Assembly (NCBI RefSeq): GCF_900101045.1
Contig: NZ_FNFN01000011.1
Span: 105,773 to 169,772 of the forward strand
Direction: 5' to 3'
Source: Nocardioides sp. YR527
Lineage (GTDB): Bacteria; Actinomycetota; Actinomycetes; Propionibacteriales; Nocardioidaceae
Length of the DNA stretch: 64,000 nucleotides
Made by a program: the position numbers and the translations under genes. Below the pieces are notes generated by a model. It was given only the letters and a program-made list of their open reading frames with translations. It was not told the origin of the DNA and ran no database searches. Below, in pieces: positions 40,675 through 49,622 of the stretch (position 1 is its first letter; every line of letters starts with the position of its first letter).

Positions 40675-41604
40675 ATGGCTGCCACCGAACAACAGCCCGG
40701 ACAGCAGGCCGTGACCGCGCGGCTGGGCGAGCGTACGGTCGACGTGCCCCGCGGCGGGCTCTACGACCGCTACCGGATGAACCCCGATCTCGACGAGATC
40801 GCCCGCGACCCACGGGTCAGCGGCGTCGACTTCTTCCGTCGCCTCTCCAAGACCCAGGTCGACTCACCGATCGGCCCCACGTACACGCCGAACTTCTACT
40901 ACCGGATGTCCTCGGCCCGGCTGACCATGCTGGCCCGCTCCTCGGCGATCCGGGCCCGCCTGCCCGAGGAGCTCGAGCCGCTCGAGGTCGTCCCCGGCAT
41001 CGGCCTCGCCTCGGTCATCTTCTTCCGCTACGACATCGCCGACATCGACTTCTACACCGAGGCCGCGGTGGGCGTCGCAGTCCGGCCCGCCCGGCACGGA
41101 CGGCTCGGATTCCTCGACCTCGTCACCGACCTGAAGAACGACCACCTGCACTCGTACGTCTTCTCCCTGCCGGTCAACACCGACATCGCGCAGGTGCGTG
41201 GTCATGACGGCTACGGCTTCCCGAAATGGGTAACCGACCTCGACGTGGACATCGACACCTCGACCAGCACCGCCCGGGTCGCCAACGCGACGGGTGGGGT
41301 CGATGTCGCCTTCTCCGCGCCCACGCCGGCGCAGACCACCTTCGGCTCGGGTGAGCGGGTCTCGTCGCTGACTTCCTACACCGAGCTCGGCGGCCGCTGG
41401 CAGTCGACGCTCAACCAGACCAACATCCTCGCCGCCGGCAGCGCGACCCTGCCGCGTGGTGTCGAGCTCCAGCTCGGCGAGGGCCGCATGTCCGACGACA
41501 TCCGCGCCCTCGAGCCGGTGCGTACGCTCCGCCTCGACGTCGCCACCGAGGCCCAGGCCGCCCTCCACATGCCCGTGCCGATCTCGGTCCGGGCCACCGC
41601 CTAG
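40675..41604 (+). CDS. Acetoacetate decarboxylase family protein
   Basis: This 309-residue protein ends with an ADC-like beta-barrel: SVIFFRYDIADIDFYTEAAV near residue 118, LHSYVFSLPVNTDIAQVRGH near 160 and GYGFPKWVTDLDVDI near 181, where the GFPK Lys is at the Schiff-base lysine region. The family contains true acetoacetate decarboxylases and many homologues with other aldolase/dehydratase-type activities. ATG at 40675 follows GAGGAG. It precedes an aldehyde dehydrogenase by 23 bp. Exact activity unknown. Confidence 0.72.
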   Translation: MAATEQQPGQQAVTARLGERTVDVPRGGLYDRYRMNPDLDEIARDPRVSGVDFFRRLSKTQVDSPIGPTYTPNFYYRMSSARLTMLARSSAIRARLPEELEPLEVVPGIGLASVIFFRYDIADIDFYTEAAVGVAVRPARHGRLGFLDLVTDLKNDHLHSYVFSLPVNTDIAQVRGHDGYGFPKWVTDLDVDIDTSTSTARVANATGGVDVAFSAPTPAQTTFGSGERVSSLTSYTELGGRWQSTLNQTNILAAGSATLPRGVELQLGEGRMSDDIRALEPVRTLRLDVATEAQAALHMPVPISVRATA

Positions 41605-41627
41605 CGCTCACCACACGGAGATCCGAC

Positions 41628-43220
41628 ATGTCCATCGATCACGCTGCCGCCCCGGTCCGAGGGGCCGGCCTTCCCGCCTCCATCACGCCCGCGCTGCTGA
41701 ACCGGCTCGCGAGCCAGGTCGCCGCGGCTCCGGGAGCCGCCACGGTCACCACCACCGCTCCCTACACGGGCGAGCCCTTCGCTGCGCTCCCGTCCTCGAC
41801 CGCCCAGGATGTCGAGGCGGCCTTCGGGCGGGCCCGCGCCGCGCAGGTCGGCTGGGCGGCCACCCCGATCAGCGAGCGCAAGCGGATCTTCCTCCGCTTC
41901 CACGACCTCGTCCTGGAGCGGCAGGAGCAGGGTCTGGACCTGATGCAGGCCGAGAACGGCAAGACCCGACGCGATGCGTTCCTCGAGATCATGGACATCG
42001 CGATCACGGCCCGCTACTACGCCCGCAGTGTGGAGAGGCTCCTCGACCCGAAGCGACGCAAGGGCGCGCTTCCGCTGCTCACCCACACCACCGAGCTCCA
42101 CCACCCCAAGGGCGTGGTCACGGTCATCTCACCGTGGAACTACCCGCTCTCGATGGCGGCCGGTGACGCCATCCCCGCCCTGCTGGCCGGCAACGCCGTG
42201 GTCCAGAAGCCCGACACCCAGACCGCCGTCACCGCCCTGTGGGCCCTGGACCTGCTCGAGGAAGCCGGGTTGCCTGCCGACGTGTGGCAGATGGTCATCG
42301 GGCGCGGCAGCGTCCTCGGCGACCCGCTCCTGGCCAACGGCGACTACGTGATGTTCACCGGCTCCACCGCCAGCGGCCGCCACATCGCCCAGAAGGCGGG
42401 CGAGCGCCTCATCGGTGCCTCCCTCGAGCTCGGCGGCAAGAACCCGATGATCGTCCTGGCCGACGCTGACATCGACCGGACCGTCGAGGGCGCCATCGCC
42501 GCGAGCTTCCCCTCGGCCGGCCAGCTGTGCGTCTCGATCGAGCGGATGTACGTCCCCGACCAGATCTATGACGAGTTCGTCTCCCGGTTCGCGGCCAGGA
42601 CGAAGGAGCTGCGGATCGGCGCGGCGTACGACTACAGCATCGACGTCGGCAGCCTGACGACGGCGTCGCAGCTCGAGACCGTCGCCACTCATGTCGAGGA
42701 CGCGGTCGCGAAGGGTGCGACGCTGCTCGCCGGCGGGACGCCGCGCCCCGACCTCGGGCCGTTGTTCTACGAGCCGACGATCCTCGCCGACGTCACCCCG
42801 GAGATGACCCTGTTCGACCACGAGACCTTCGGCCCCGTCGTCTCGATCTACCGCTACTCCGACCTCGACGACGCCATCCAGATGGCCAACGCCACGCCGT
42901 ACGGCCTCAATGCCAGCGTCTGGACTCGCGACGGCGCACGTGGGCGGGCCGTCGCGGCCCGTATCCACTCCGGCACGGTCAACGTCAACGAGGCCTTCGC
43001 GGCAGCCTGGGGCAGCATCGACGCTCCCATGGGTGGGATGGGTGACTCCGGGCTCGGCCGCAGGCACGGCGCCGACGGGCTGCTCAAGTACACCGAGGCC
43101 CAGACCGTCGCCCACCAGCGACTCCAGGGATTCACCCCGCCCAGCGCGATCAACCACGATCAGTGGTCCCGGATCCTTACGCTCGCGTTGAAGACACTAC
43201 GACGGACGGGTGTCCGGTGA
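41628..43220 (+). CDS. NAD(P)-dependent aldehyde dehydrogenase (succinate-semialdehyde dehydrogenase-like)
   Basis: This 530-residue ALDH has the expected motifs: VVTVISPWNYPLSMAAGDAI near 163, QKPDTQTAV near 193, FTGSTASGRHIAQKAGE near 243, catalytic Glu in SLELGGKNPMIVLAD near 267, catalytic Cys in SAGQLCVSIERMYV near 300, and FDHETFGPVVSIYRY near 395. The pattern resembles SSADH/xanthine-aldehyde group members with SAGQLC instead of NAGQVC. It probably oxidises an aldehyde formed in the same TetR-controlled pathway. Confidence 0.9.
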   Translation: MSIDHAAAPVRGAGLPASITPALLNRLASQVAAAPGAATVTTTAPYTGEPFAALPSSTAQDVEAAFGRARAAQVGWAATPISERKRIFLRFHDLVLERQEQGLDLMQAENGKTRRDAFLEIMDIAITARYYARSVERLLDPKRRKGALPLLTHTTELHHPKGVVTVISPWNYPLSMAAGDAIPALLAGNAVVQKPDTQTAVTALWALDLLEEAGLPADVWQMVIGRGSVLGDPLLANGDYVMFTGSTASGRHIAQKAGERLIGASLELGGKNPMIVLADADIDRTVEGAIAASFPSAGQLCVSIERMYVPDQIYDEFVSRFAARTKELRIGAAYDYSIDVGSLTTASQLETVATHVEDAVAKGATLLAGGTPRPDLGPLFYEPTILADVTPEMTLFDHETFGPVVSIYRYSDLDDAIQMANATPYGLNASVWTRDGARGRAVAARIHSGTVNVNEAFAAAWGSIDAPMGGMGDSGLGRRHGADGLLKYTEAQTVAHQRLQGFTPPSAINHDQWSRILTLALKTLRRTGVR

Positions 43221-43248
43221 GCCGGGACCACACGAAGGAGACCGGGGC

Positions 43249-43933
43249 ATGACCAAGCGCATCCTGAACGTCGTCACCAACGTCGGTCACTACGACGACC
43301 CGTCCCATCCGACCGGGCTGTGGCTCTCCGAGCTCACCCATGCCTGGCAGGTCTTCGAGGAGCACGGCTTCGAGCAGACCCTCGTCAGCCCCGCCGGGGG
43401 AGCGGTGCCCCTCGAACCGCGGGCGCTGAGGTTCCCCAGCTACGACAAGACCGCCAAGGCCTGGCGTTCTTCGTCGGAGCGGATGGCGCTGCTGGAGAAC
43501 ACGCTGGGCCCCGAGGACGTCGACTCCGCCGACTACGACGCCATCTACTTCACCGGCGGCCACGCGGTCATGTACGACTTCCCCGACAGCGAGGGTCTCC
43601 AGCGCATCACCCGCGAGATCTTCGAGCGCGGCGGCATCATCTCCTCCGTCTGCCACGGCTACTGCGGCCTGCTCAACACCCGCCTCTCCGACGGCTCCTA
43701 CCTCATCGCCGGCCGCAAGATGACCGGCTTCGCGTGGCAGGAGGAAGTCCTTGCGCGGCGTCGACAAGCTCGTGCCGTACAACGCCGAGGAGGAGGCCAA
43801 GGCGCGCGGCGCGCTCTACGAGAAGGCCAAGATCCCGTTCGTCTCGTACGCGGTCGTCGACGGCAACCTCGTCACCGGCCAGAACCCGGGGTCGGCCAAG
43901 GAGACGGCCCAGAAGGTCGCCGAGCTCCTCTGA
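43249..43933 (+). pseudogene. DJ-1/PfpI (type 1 glutamine amidotransferase-like) gene interrupted by a frameshift
   Basis: The first part (43249 to about 43755) encodes MTKRILNVVTNVGHYDDPSH and on through YFTGGHAVMYDFPDSEGL, SSVCHGYCGLL with the conserved Cys, and AGRKMTGFAWQEEVLA. The natural end (VDKLVPYNAEEEAKARGALY, IPFVSYAVVDGNLVTGQNPG, AKETAQKVAELL) continues only in the +1 frame from about 43755 to 43933. One extra base around 43752-43760 (gcgcggc where gccggc would restore frame) explains this. Either the gene is broken or the base is a sequencing error. Start ATG with GAAGGAG upstream. The intact protein would have about 228 residues. Confidence 0.8.
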
Positions 43934-44013
43934 CCGGGTGCCCGTGCTGCGGAGTCAGTGCGCGGCGTACCGGCTTTGCCGTCTACAGTTGTCCCGTGCG
44001 TTTCGGCGTACGT

Positions 44014-44092
44014 TCCCCGGTTGGTCTGCCGGCAGGGCCCGCCTGACTTTGAATCAGGACTAGCGACGTAGGTTCGACTCCTACCCGGGGAG
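44014..44092 (+). tRNA. tRNA-Gln (anticodon TTG)
   Basis: A cloverleaf can be drawn: acceptor TCCCCGG/CCGGGGA with the U1-A72 pair typical of tRNA-Gln, D-stem GGTC/GGCC with GG in the loop, anticodon stem CCTGA/TCAGG with loop CTTTGAA, and T-arm GTAGG-TTCGACT-CCTAC. The discriminator is G, followed by CA rather than an encoded CCA. The variable loop is about nine bases, longer than usual, giving about 79 nt. Confidence 0.82.
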
Positions 44093-44139
44093 CAGGTAGT
44101 CACCCCTGATGCTCCTCGTCCAACTGGTGTCCGGGCGCG

Positions 44140-45564
44140 TCAGCTGAGTTCGTCCGCAGGCTCGATCTCGCCGGGGCGCCAGGTCTTGTCGAACCATGCC
44201 TCCAGAGGTCCATAGAGCCGCAGCATGGCGAACCACGACTTGCCGGGCACGGTCTGGATCCAGTTCGCCTCGCGGCCGTCGGGCGCCGTCGGTCCGAACC
44301 AGAGATCGACGCTGCCGTCGTCGTTCGTCGCGACGGTGTTCGACAGGCTCATCAGGGCCGGGTACGGCGTGTCGGTCTCCAGCAGCGAGCGGGTCTGGGT
44401 GTCGTAGAGGTCGACGGACCAGAAGTTCTTCGCCGGGATGCCCGCGGGCAGGGTGAGCCGGTAGGTCCGGCCGCCGTCGAGCCAGGCGCCCGTCGAGTCC
44501 ATCGCGGTGTAGGCGTACGCCGATCCCGCGCCCACCTGGGCGTGCGCCATCGCCGGCGTGATCACGGTCGCGAAGTAGTGGAACTGGGCGCGGGCGTCCA
44601 GCAGCCGGGCGTGGTTGCGCTCGAACTCGTAGCTGCCGCCGACGAACGCGGCCAGCCAGTTGCTGCCGGGGTAGTAGTACGCGTCGGGGTCGCGTGGCTT
44701 GTAGACCAGTGCCCGGGCGATCGCTGCCGCGAGCGGCGCGGCCTGGGTGAGAATCCCGCGCATCCGCTCGTCGGGTTCGAACGGTTGACCGTGCACGATC
44801 CCGATCGACGCGCACTGGCCTGCGCGCTCCGGATCCAGCGCGTCGGCCGGCTCCTCCTGCACGAGCGTGTCGATCTCCTCGAAGAACGAGAAGTCGTTCG
44901 CGTGGATGGTGTTCTGGGTCAGATCGGCCATGTTCAGGTAGGTCATCGCCGGCGGGTCGTCGGCCTGCGCGAGCGGATAGACCCGAACCTTCTTGATGTC
45001 GGGAACGCCGCCGAGGGCGCGGACGACCAGCCAGTTCGAGTACGTCGGCGTGCGGAACACGTAGTAGCCGTCCGGCTCCTCGCCGTCGTATCCCGGAGGC
45101 AGGAAGAGGTACTTGCCGCCCGCGCCCTTGTCGGGCCCGGCGATGCCGAGGTCGGCGACGTAGCGGAACCAGAAGTCGTCGAGCACGCACAGCGAGTTCG
45201 GTGGGTTCTCGACGACCAGCGGGCCGTCGCGCAGGTCGAGGAACATCGAGCCGTACGTCGTCTCGGTGTTCGGCGTCAGAAAGAACGAGCCCGAGTTCGC
45301 GCGAGGGTCGGTGAAGCCGAGCATGGTGTTGCCGTCGAGGCCCACGCTGCGGAACCCGCTGCGCATCGCAACGAGCGAGGCGCCCGGGATGGTGTTGAGG
45401 TAGACCTCGATCGCCCGGGTGAGATCGAGCAGGTCGTAGATCGTGTCGACCGACCCCGGAAGCGGCACCCCGTCGAAGAACTCGAGGTCGCCCAGCGGTG
45501 AGGGCACCACGTCGGGCACCGCGATGTTCCGCCGCGCCATCTCCAGCATGCTCTCGTCGCCCAC
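44140..45564 (-). CDS. DUF1254/DUF1214 domain protein
   Basis: This 474-residue soluble protein has an N-terminal DUF1254 domain (TIPGASLVAMRSGFRSVGLD, FFLTPNTETTYGSMFLDLRD, VENPPNSLCVLDDFWFRYVA) and a C-terminal DUF1214 domain (AYTAMDSTGAWLDGGRTYRL, LPAGIPAKNFWSVDLYDTQT, WFGPTAPDGREANWIQTVPG). Such proteins are widespread in soil bacteria without a defined activity. There is no signal peptide, so it is probably cytosolic. GTG start with GGGTGGAACA upstream. Confidence 0.88.
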   Translation of the reverse strand: MGDESMLEMARRNIAVPDVVPSPLGDLEFFDGVPLPGSVDTIYDLLDLTRAIEVYLNTIPGASLVAMRSGFRSVGLDGNTMLGFTDPRANSGSFFLTPNTETTYGSMFLDLRDGPLVVENPPNSLCVLDDFWFRYVADLGIAGPDKGAGGKYLFLPPGYDGEEPDGYYVFRTPTYSNWLVVRALGGVPDIKKVRVYPLAQADDPPAMTYLNMADLTQNTIHANDFSFFEEIDTLVQEEPADALDPERAGQCASIGIVHGQPFEPDERMRGILTQAAPLAAAIARALVYKPRDPDAYYYPGSNWLAAFVGGSYEFERNHARLLDARAQFHYFATVITPAMAHAQVGAGSAYAYTAMDSTGAWLDGGRTYRLTLPAGIPAKNFWSVDLYDTQTRSLLETDTPYPALMSLSNTVATNDDGSVDLWFGPTAPDGREANWIQTVPGKSWFAMLRLYGPLEAWFDKTWRPGEIEPADELS

Positions 45565-45633
45565 TGTTCCACCCCTCGCCGCGGCCTGCCTGGTCTCGGC
45601 GCCAAGCCTGCGCGGCCCCTGAGGCGATGCGCT

Positions 45634-46419
45634 TCACCCGTTCCGGACCATGTGGAGGAAGCCGCGGAGGACGTCGTTGAACGCCTGCGGAGCCTCGAGG
45701 TTGCTGACGTGGCCGCAGTCGGGGATCACGGCGAGGTCCGCGCCGGGAATGCGGCGCTCGAACTCGTGGGCGACCGACAGGGGCGAGCGGGCGTCGAGGG
45801 CGCCCCAGATGAGCTGGGTGGGCACCTGGATCGTGGCGAGGACGTCGGTCAGGTCGGCCTGGGCCATCGCGGTCAGGGCGGTGAGCATGCTGTGGCGGCG
45901 TACATCAGCCGACATCGCCTCCAATAACGGCACGAAGTCGGCCGGGGGAGGGCCGGCGAAGAGGCCGGGGAGGGTCGGGTCGAAGCTGCCCTCCGGCTGG
46001 GCGCGGAGGCCCGCGAGGCGGGCGTCGGCCTCGTCAGGGCCGAGGGAGCCGCGCCAGCCGGCGTAGCCGTCGGCGAGGACGAGGCTTCGCGCCACCGCGG
46101 GGTGGCGTCGGTAGACCTCGAGGATGACGGTCACACCCCAGGAGAGCCCGACGAGGGTGCACGGAGTGATGTCCAGGGCGCGGATCAGCCCGGCAAGATG
46201 ATCCGCGTAGTCGCTCAGCGCGAAGCCAGCCGGGACGTCGGCGGAGCCGCCGGCGCCCGGTTCGTCCCAGGCGATGACGGTGAACTCGTCGGCGAGGGCG
46301 TCGAGCTGTGGGGTCCAGCCACGGCTGTCCTCGGCACCGCCGTGGACGAACACGACGGCCGGGCCGTCTCCGGCCCGCCGGTAGGCGATGCGCAACCCGT
46401 CGACCTCGACGACATCCAT
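45634..46419 (-). CDS. Alpha/beta hydrolase fold protein
   Basis: This 261-residue hydrolase has VVFVHGGAEDSRGWTPQLDA near residue 22, the nucleophile elbow TLVGLSWGVTVILE near 91, an Asp in LIWGALDARSPLS near 200 and the catalytic His in IPDCGHVSNLEAPQAFNDVL near 232. The order and spacing fit the alpha/beta hydrolase family (esterase/lipase/haloalkane-type); substrate unknown. ATG 46419 was chosen; the longer frame runs into the divergent gene region. Confidence 0.88.
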   Translation of the reverse strand: MDVVEVDGLRIAYRRAGDGPAVVFVHGGAEDSRGWTPQLDALADEFTVIAWDEPGAGGSADVPAGFALSDYADHLAGLIRALDITPCTLVGLSWGVTVILEVYRRHPAVARSLVLADGYAGWRGSLGPDEADARLAGLRAQPEGSFDPTLPGLFAGPPPADFVPLLEAMSADVRRHSMLTALTAMAQADLTDVLATIQVPTQLIWGALDARSPLSVAHEFERRIPGADLAVIPDCGHVSNLEAPQAFNDVLRGFLHMVRNG

Positions 46420-46528
46420 GAACCGACCGTAGCGCGCTCGGCGATGTCGGCGGTGGCACTCGAAACCCGGGTCCAGGTAGGGGATCCCCCGATGTCCTCG
46501 CGGCGTCGAGATTCGTAGCGTCGGGACC

Positions 46529-47128
46529 ATGACGACTCTCGCGAGCCAGAAGGGACCGGTGGCGCCCGCGGCGCGGGCCGCAAGCCCTGCCATCATCGCC
46601 GTCGCCGTGCTGATGGCGTTGGGCTGTCTGGCGTTCGCCGGGGCGAACGTCGCCTTCGAGGTCACCGATCGGTTCGCCGAGGGCCGCTACGCCGAGTACG
46701 CCGCCGGGCTCTCGGTCATGAACTGGGTCGTCACGGGCCTGAAGGTGCTCGGCGCCGCGGTGGCTCTGCTCTCGGTTGCCGCCCGCCCGGTCCGGTTCGC
46801 GACGCCATGGGTCATGTCGGTGCTTCTCTGGGGTGCTTTCGCGACGCTCGCGCTCGACGCGGTCGGCAGCATGGTGGAGGCCGGTGCGATCCTCGTGGGA
46901 GCGAGCGGCTCCCCGGCCGACCTCGGCCCACGTTCTGTGGCGTACCTCCTCGGCTCGGTCGTCTCGGCCGCGGGATTCGGGGTGCTCGCGGTGTCCTACC
47001 TGCGGCGGTACGCCGTCACGAGGGTCACCATTCTCCTGGGCGTACTCGGTGGCCCGGTCCTCCTCGGACTGCTGTTCCTCGGCCTTCCCGGACTGCTCGT
47101 CGTCGTCGGGGTCATGCCGCCCGGCTGA
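46529..47128 (+). CDS. Uncharacterised integral membrane protein
   Basis: This 199-residue protein has five hydrophobic segments, including IIAVAVLMALGCLAFAGANV, VVTGLKVLGAAVALLSVA, VMSVLLWGAFATLALDAVGS, VAYLLGSVVSAAGFGVLAVS and a final LGGPVLLGLLFLGLPGLLVV. No family is recognised. It is divergent from the alpha/beta hydrolase and precedes the TagD-like gene by about 200 bp, which is its own transcription region rather than part of that operon. Confidence 0.7.
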   Translation: MTTLASQKGPVAPAARAASPAIIAVAVLMALGCLAFAGANVAFEVTDRFAEGRYAEYAAGLSVMNWVVTGLKVLGAAVALLSVAARPVRFATPWVMSVLLWGAFATLALDAVGSMVEAGAILVGASGSPADLGPRSVAYLLGSVVSAAGFGVLAVSYLRRYAVTRVTILLGVLGGPVLLGLLFLGLPGLLVVVGVMPPG

Positions 47129-47326
47129 CTCGGGCTTCGCCATTGATGGCCGCGCGCCGTTCATCTTCGTGTAAGGTCACCGGGCTTCCTGCGTACGTCC
47201 GCGTGTCGCGTTGGTGATTGCGGGGACGCGCAGGGTGGTATGGATACTGGCCTGTATCAAGGTCGTGGGGGAGCAGGGTGTAAAGTCGCCCAAACTAATC
47301 GACAAACACTTGGAGGAAGCGTGGGC
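47129..47326 (+). promoter_or_regulatory. Leader region of the TagD-LicD operon
   Basis: This 198-bp gap includes GATAC-tggcct-GTATC (47243-47258), an inverted repeat next to an AT-rich word, and ends in a strong TGGAGGAAG ribosome site (47311-47319). A promoter near 47205-47245 is likely, but no canonical -35/-10 pair can be called with confidence. Confidence 0.35.
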
Positions 47327-47758
47327 ATGGAGCCGATCATCGGTTACGTACCTGGCGTGTTCGATCTCTTCCACATCGGTCACCTCAACATGCTGCGCCA
47401 GGCGCGAGAGCGCTGCGACACGTTGATCGCGGGTGTGGTCTCCGACGAGGTCTGCGAGACGACGAAGGGAATCATCCCGACCGTCCCGCTCGTCGAGAGG
47501 CTGGAGATCGTCGAGGCGATCGGGATCGTGGACGCGGTCTACGCCGAGCGCACCACCGACAAGGTCGACTCCTGGCGCGAGGTCGGGTTCACCCACCTCT
47601 TCAAGGGCGATGACTGGAAGGGCACCGAGAAGGGCGACGCGCTCGAGAAGAAGATGGCGTCGGTCGGTGTCGAGGTCGTCTACTTCCCCTACACGCTCCA
47701 GACCAGCAGCACCGCTCTGCGGAAGGCCATCGCGCGAGAGGATGCCCAGGTCTCGTGA
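47327..47758 (+). CDS. TagD-like cytidylyltransferase (glycerol-3-phosphate cytidylyltransferase family)
   Basis: This 143-residue nucleotidyltransferase has the HxGH motif in GVFDLFHIGHLNMLRQARER near residue 9, DTLIAGVVSDEVCETTKG near 31, and VGFTHLFKGDDWKGTEKGDA near 88 for the second substrate-binding site. Size and motifs fit TagD/LicC-type enzymes that make CDP-glycerol or CDP-choline-like precursors. ATG 47327 lies 8 bp after GGAGGAA; a GTG two codons upstream is possible. It overlaps the LicD-methyltransferase gene (GTGA). Confidence 0.82.
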   Translation: MEPIIGYVPGVFDLFHIGHLNMLRQARERCDTLIAGVVSDEVCETTKGIIPTVPLVERLEIVEAIGIVDAVYAERTTDKVDSWREVGFTHLFKGDDWKGTEKGDALEKKMASVGVEVVYFPYTLQTSSTALRKAIAREDAQVS

Positions 47759-49368
47759 CCGGCAGTGCCCCCACACCTGGCGGACAGTTCGAGATCTCCG
47801 ACGACGGGGTCCTTGTCCGGGACTCCTCGACGTCGGTCCTGATCCTCTCCGTCGACGGCCAGTACGTCTGGTCCCTCACCCCCGACCGCGACGGCCACCG
47901 GGTCGACGGCGGCACCATGGTGCCGTGGCCGACCGTGCTCACCCGGTTCCTGGACGGCTCCGCGACGGTCACCATCGCCGACTACGAGGGCGAGGTCCTC
48001 TTCGAGGACAAGGTCGTTCTCGGGTCCGGTGAGGGCAACATCTCGATCGTCGACGGCAGCGGCAACCCGCTCAGCGTCGACAAGGTCGGCCACCTGACCC
48101 GCTCCTTCGAGGCCACCGACGAGAGCATCCGCGCGGAGATCCTCGACGGCACCCAGCGCGTCCTCGCCGACCTCCGCGACGTGGTCGGCGTCGAGGCCTA
48201 CCTCAACTACGGGGCTCTCCTCGGCGCGATCCGCGAGGGCCGGATGCTCGGCCACGACTCCGACACGGACGTCTGCTACCTCTCCAAGCACACCGTGCCC
48301 GCCGAGATCATCGCCGAGTCGTACGCCATCGAGCGCACCATGCGCGAGCGTGGCTGGAGCATCCTGCGGATGTCCGGCGGCGACATCAAGGTGCTGCACC
48401 AGGTCTCCGACGGCCGCAAGGTGCACATCGACATCTTCGTGGCGTTCTACGTGCCCGACAAGGACGGCGAGCCGGTCTTCTACCAGCTCGGCAACCGCTC
48501 CGGACGGCTGCGCCGCGAGGCGATCGTGCCGGTCTCGACGATCAACCTGCACGGCTACGACTTCCCGGCTCCCGCCGAGCCCGAGGAGATGCTGGCCTTC
48601 ATCTACGGCCCGAAGTGGCGCACCCCGGACCCGTCGTTCAAGTACGCCGACCCGCCGGCCGGCGTACGTCGACTGGACGGCTGGCTGCGCGGCTTCCGCA
48701 CCGACATGGGGTTCTGGACCGAGTTCCACAACACCCAGGGCAGCGAGCTCGAGACCAAGCAGTCCTACTTCGCGACGTGGGTCTTCAAGCAGCTGCCCGA
48801 GGACGCGAAGGTGGTCGACCTCGGCTCCGGCGCGATCGGGCGTGACGGTCGCTTCTTCGCCCGCAAGGGCCACCAGGTGCACTCGGTGGACTTCTCCCGG
48901 GCCGCGGTGGCCGCCGTACGCCGCCGGGCCGAGCGCCACAAGCTTCCGCTGGTCTCCGACCAGCTCATCCTCGGCGAGCTCCGTTCGACGCTGACGCTGG
49001 GTGCGCGGCTGGCCCGCGACCCCCACCATCTCTACGCCCGCGACCTGGTCGGCTGCCTCGACAAGGCGGCCCGGCACCAGCTCTGGACCCTGTCGAAGAT
49101 GGCGCTGCGTCCCGGTGGCGGCAAGCTCTACCTCGAGTTCGCGGCGACCGGTGAGAACCTGCCCGAGCCGAAGCCCGAAGGTCTCGTACGCCGCGTGGAC
49201 CCCGCGCTCGTCCAGGCCGAGATCGAGGCGGCCGGCGGTGTGGTCGAGCACCTCGAGATCGTCGACGGCCGGAACATGCTCGAGGACCCGCTGCCGCGGG
49301 TCGCGCGGCTGCGCGCCTCCTGGCCCTCGCCCCACAATCTGGCACAGCAGTCTGCAGAAGGAAACTGA
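47755..49368 (+). CDS. LicD-family and SAM-methyltransferase fusion protein
   Basis: This 537-residue protein has an N-terminal beta-rich part (1-110), a LicD-type nucleotidyltransferase fold with VEAYLNYGALLGAIREGRML near 145, GHDSDTDVCYL near 165 and KVHIDIFVAFYVPDKDGEPV near 222, then a class I methyltransferase domain with motif I KVVDLGSGAIGRDGRFFARK near 352 and VHSVDFSRAAVAAVRR near 375. LicD enzymes attach phosphocholine-type groups to surface glycans. Fusion with a methyltransferase is unusual. Its GTG overlaps the TagD-like stop. Probably modifies a cell-wall glycopolymer. Confidence 0.75.
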   Translation: MTGSAPTPGGQFEISDDGVLVRDSSTSVLILSVDGQYVWSLTPDRDGHRVDGGTMVPWPTVLTRFLDGSATVTIADYEGEVLFEDKVVLGSGEGNISIVDGSGNPLSVDKVGHLTRSFEATDESIRAEILDGTQRVLADLRDVVGVEAYLNYGALLGAIREGRMLGHDSDTDVCYLSKHTVPAEIIAESYAIERTMRERGWSILRMSGGDIKVLHQVSDGRKVHIDIFVAFYVPDKDGEPVFYQLGNRSGRLRREAIVPVSTINLHGYDFPAPAEPEEMLAFIYGPKWRTPDPSFKYADPPAGVRRLDGWLRGFRTDMGFWTEFHNTQGSELETKQSYFATWVFKQLPEDAKVVDLGSGAIGRDGRFFARKGHQVHSVDFSRAAVAAVRRRAERHKLPLVSDQLILGELRSTLTLGARLARDPHHLYARDLVGCLDKAARHQLWTLSKMALRPGGGKLYLEFAATGENLPEPKPEGLVRRVDPALVQAEIEAAGGVVEHLEIVDGRNMLEDPLPRVARLRASWPSPHNLAQQSAEGN

Positions 49369-49369
49369 C

Positions 49370-49606
49370 ATGTCCGACGATTCCGGCATCAAGAACATCG
49401 CTCGCGGCGCCCGTGACGCGGCCCGTACGCGTGCCTCGCTGGTGCGCCGCATCGAGGCGCTCGAGGCCGAGGTGCAGGAGCAGCGTCAGCTGAACCGGCG
49501 CGTCGCCGAGCTGACCGATGTGGTCGCCGAGCTGCTCATCCCGCTGCAGGACGCCGACAAGGAGAAGGCGGAGAAGATCCTCGCGGAGTACCGCTCACGG
49601 ATCTGA
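49370..49606 (+). CDS. Small coiled-coil protein (DUF6752-like)
   Basis: This 78-residue protein reads almost as one long helix: RTRASLVRRIEALEAEVQEQ then LNRRVAELTDVVAELLIPLQ and EKAEKILAEYRSRI, with clear heptads. It starts 1 bp after the LicD-methyltransferase stop, with AAGGAAACTGAC ahead of the ATG. Short coiled-coil proteins like this follow surface-polymer genes in related actinomycetes and may scaffold enzymes. No enzymatic role is expected. Confidence 0.78.
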   Translation: MSDDSGIKNIARGARDAARTRASLVRRIEALEAEVQEQRQLNRRVAELTDVVAELLIPLQDADKEKAEKILAEYRSRI

Positions 49607-49622
49607 TTCCTTCTGGTCTGAC

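Noticed and set aside
43740..43765. Programmed +1 frameshifting in the PfpI-like gene.
   Set aside because: No slippery codon with stop context was seen, and the family is not known for it; mutation or sequencing error is simpler.
43210..44046. Single long frame over the PfpI-like gene running into the tRNA.
   Set aside because: After about 43755 the residues become Arg-rich nonsense while the true ending continues in the +1 frame.
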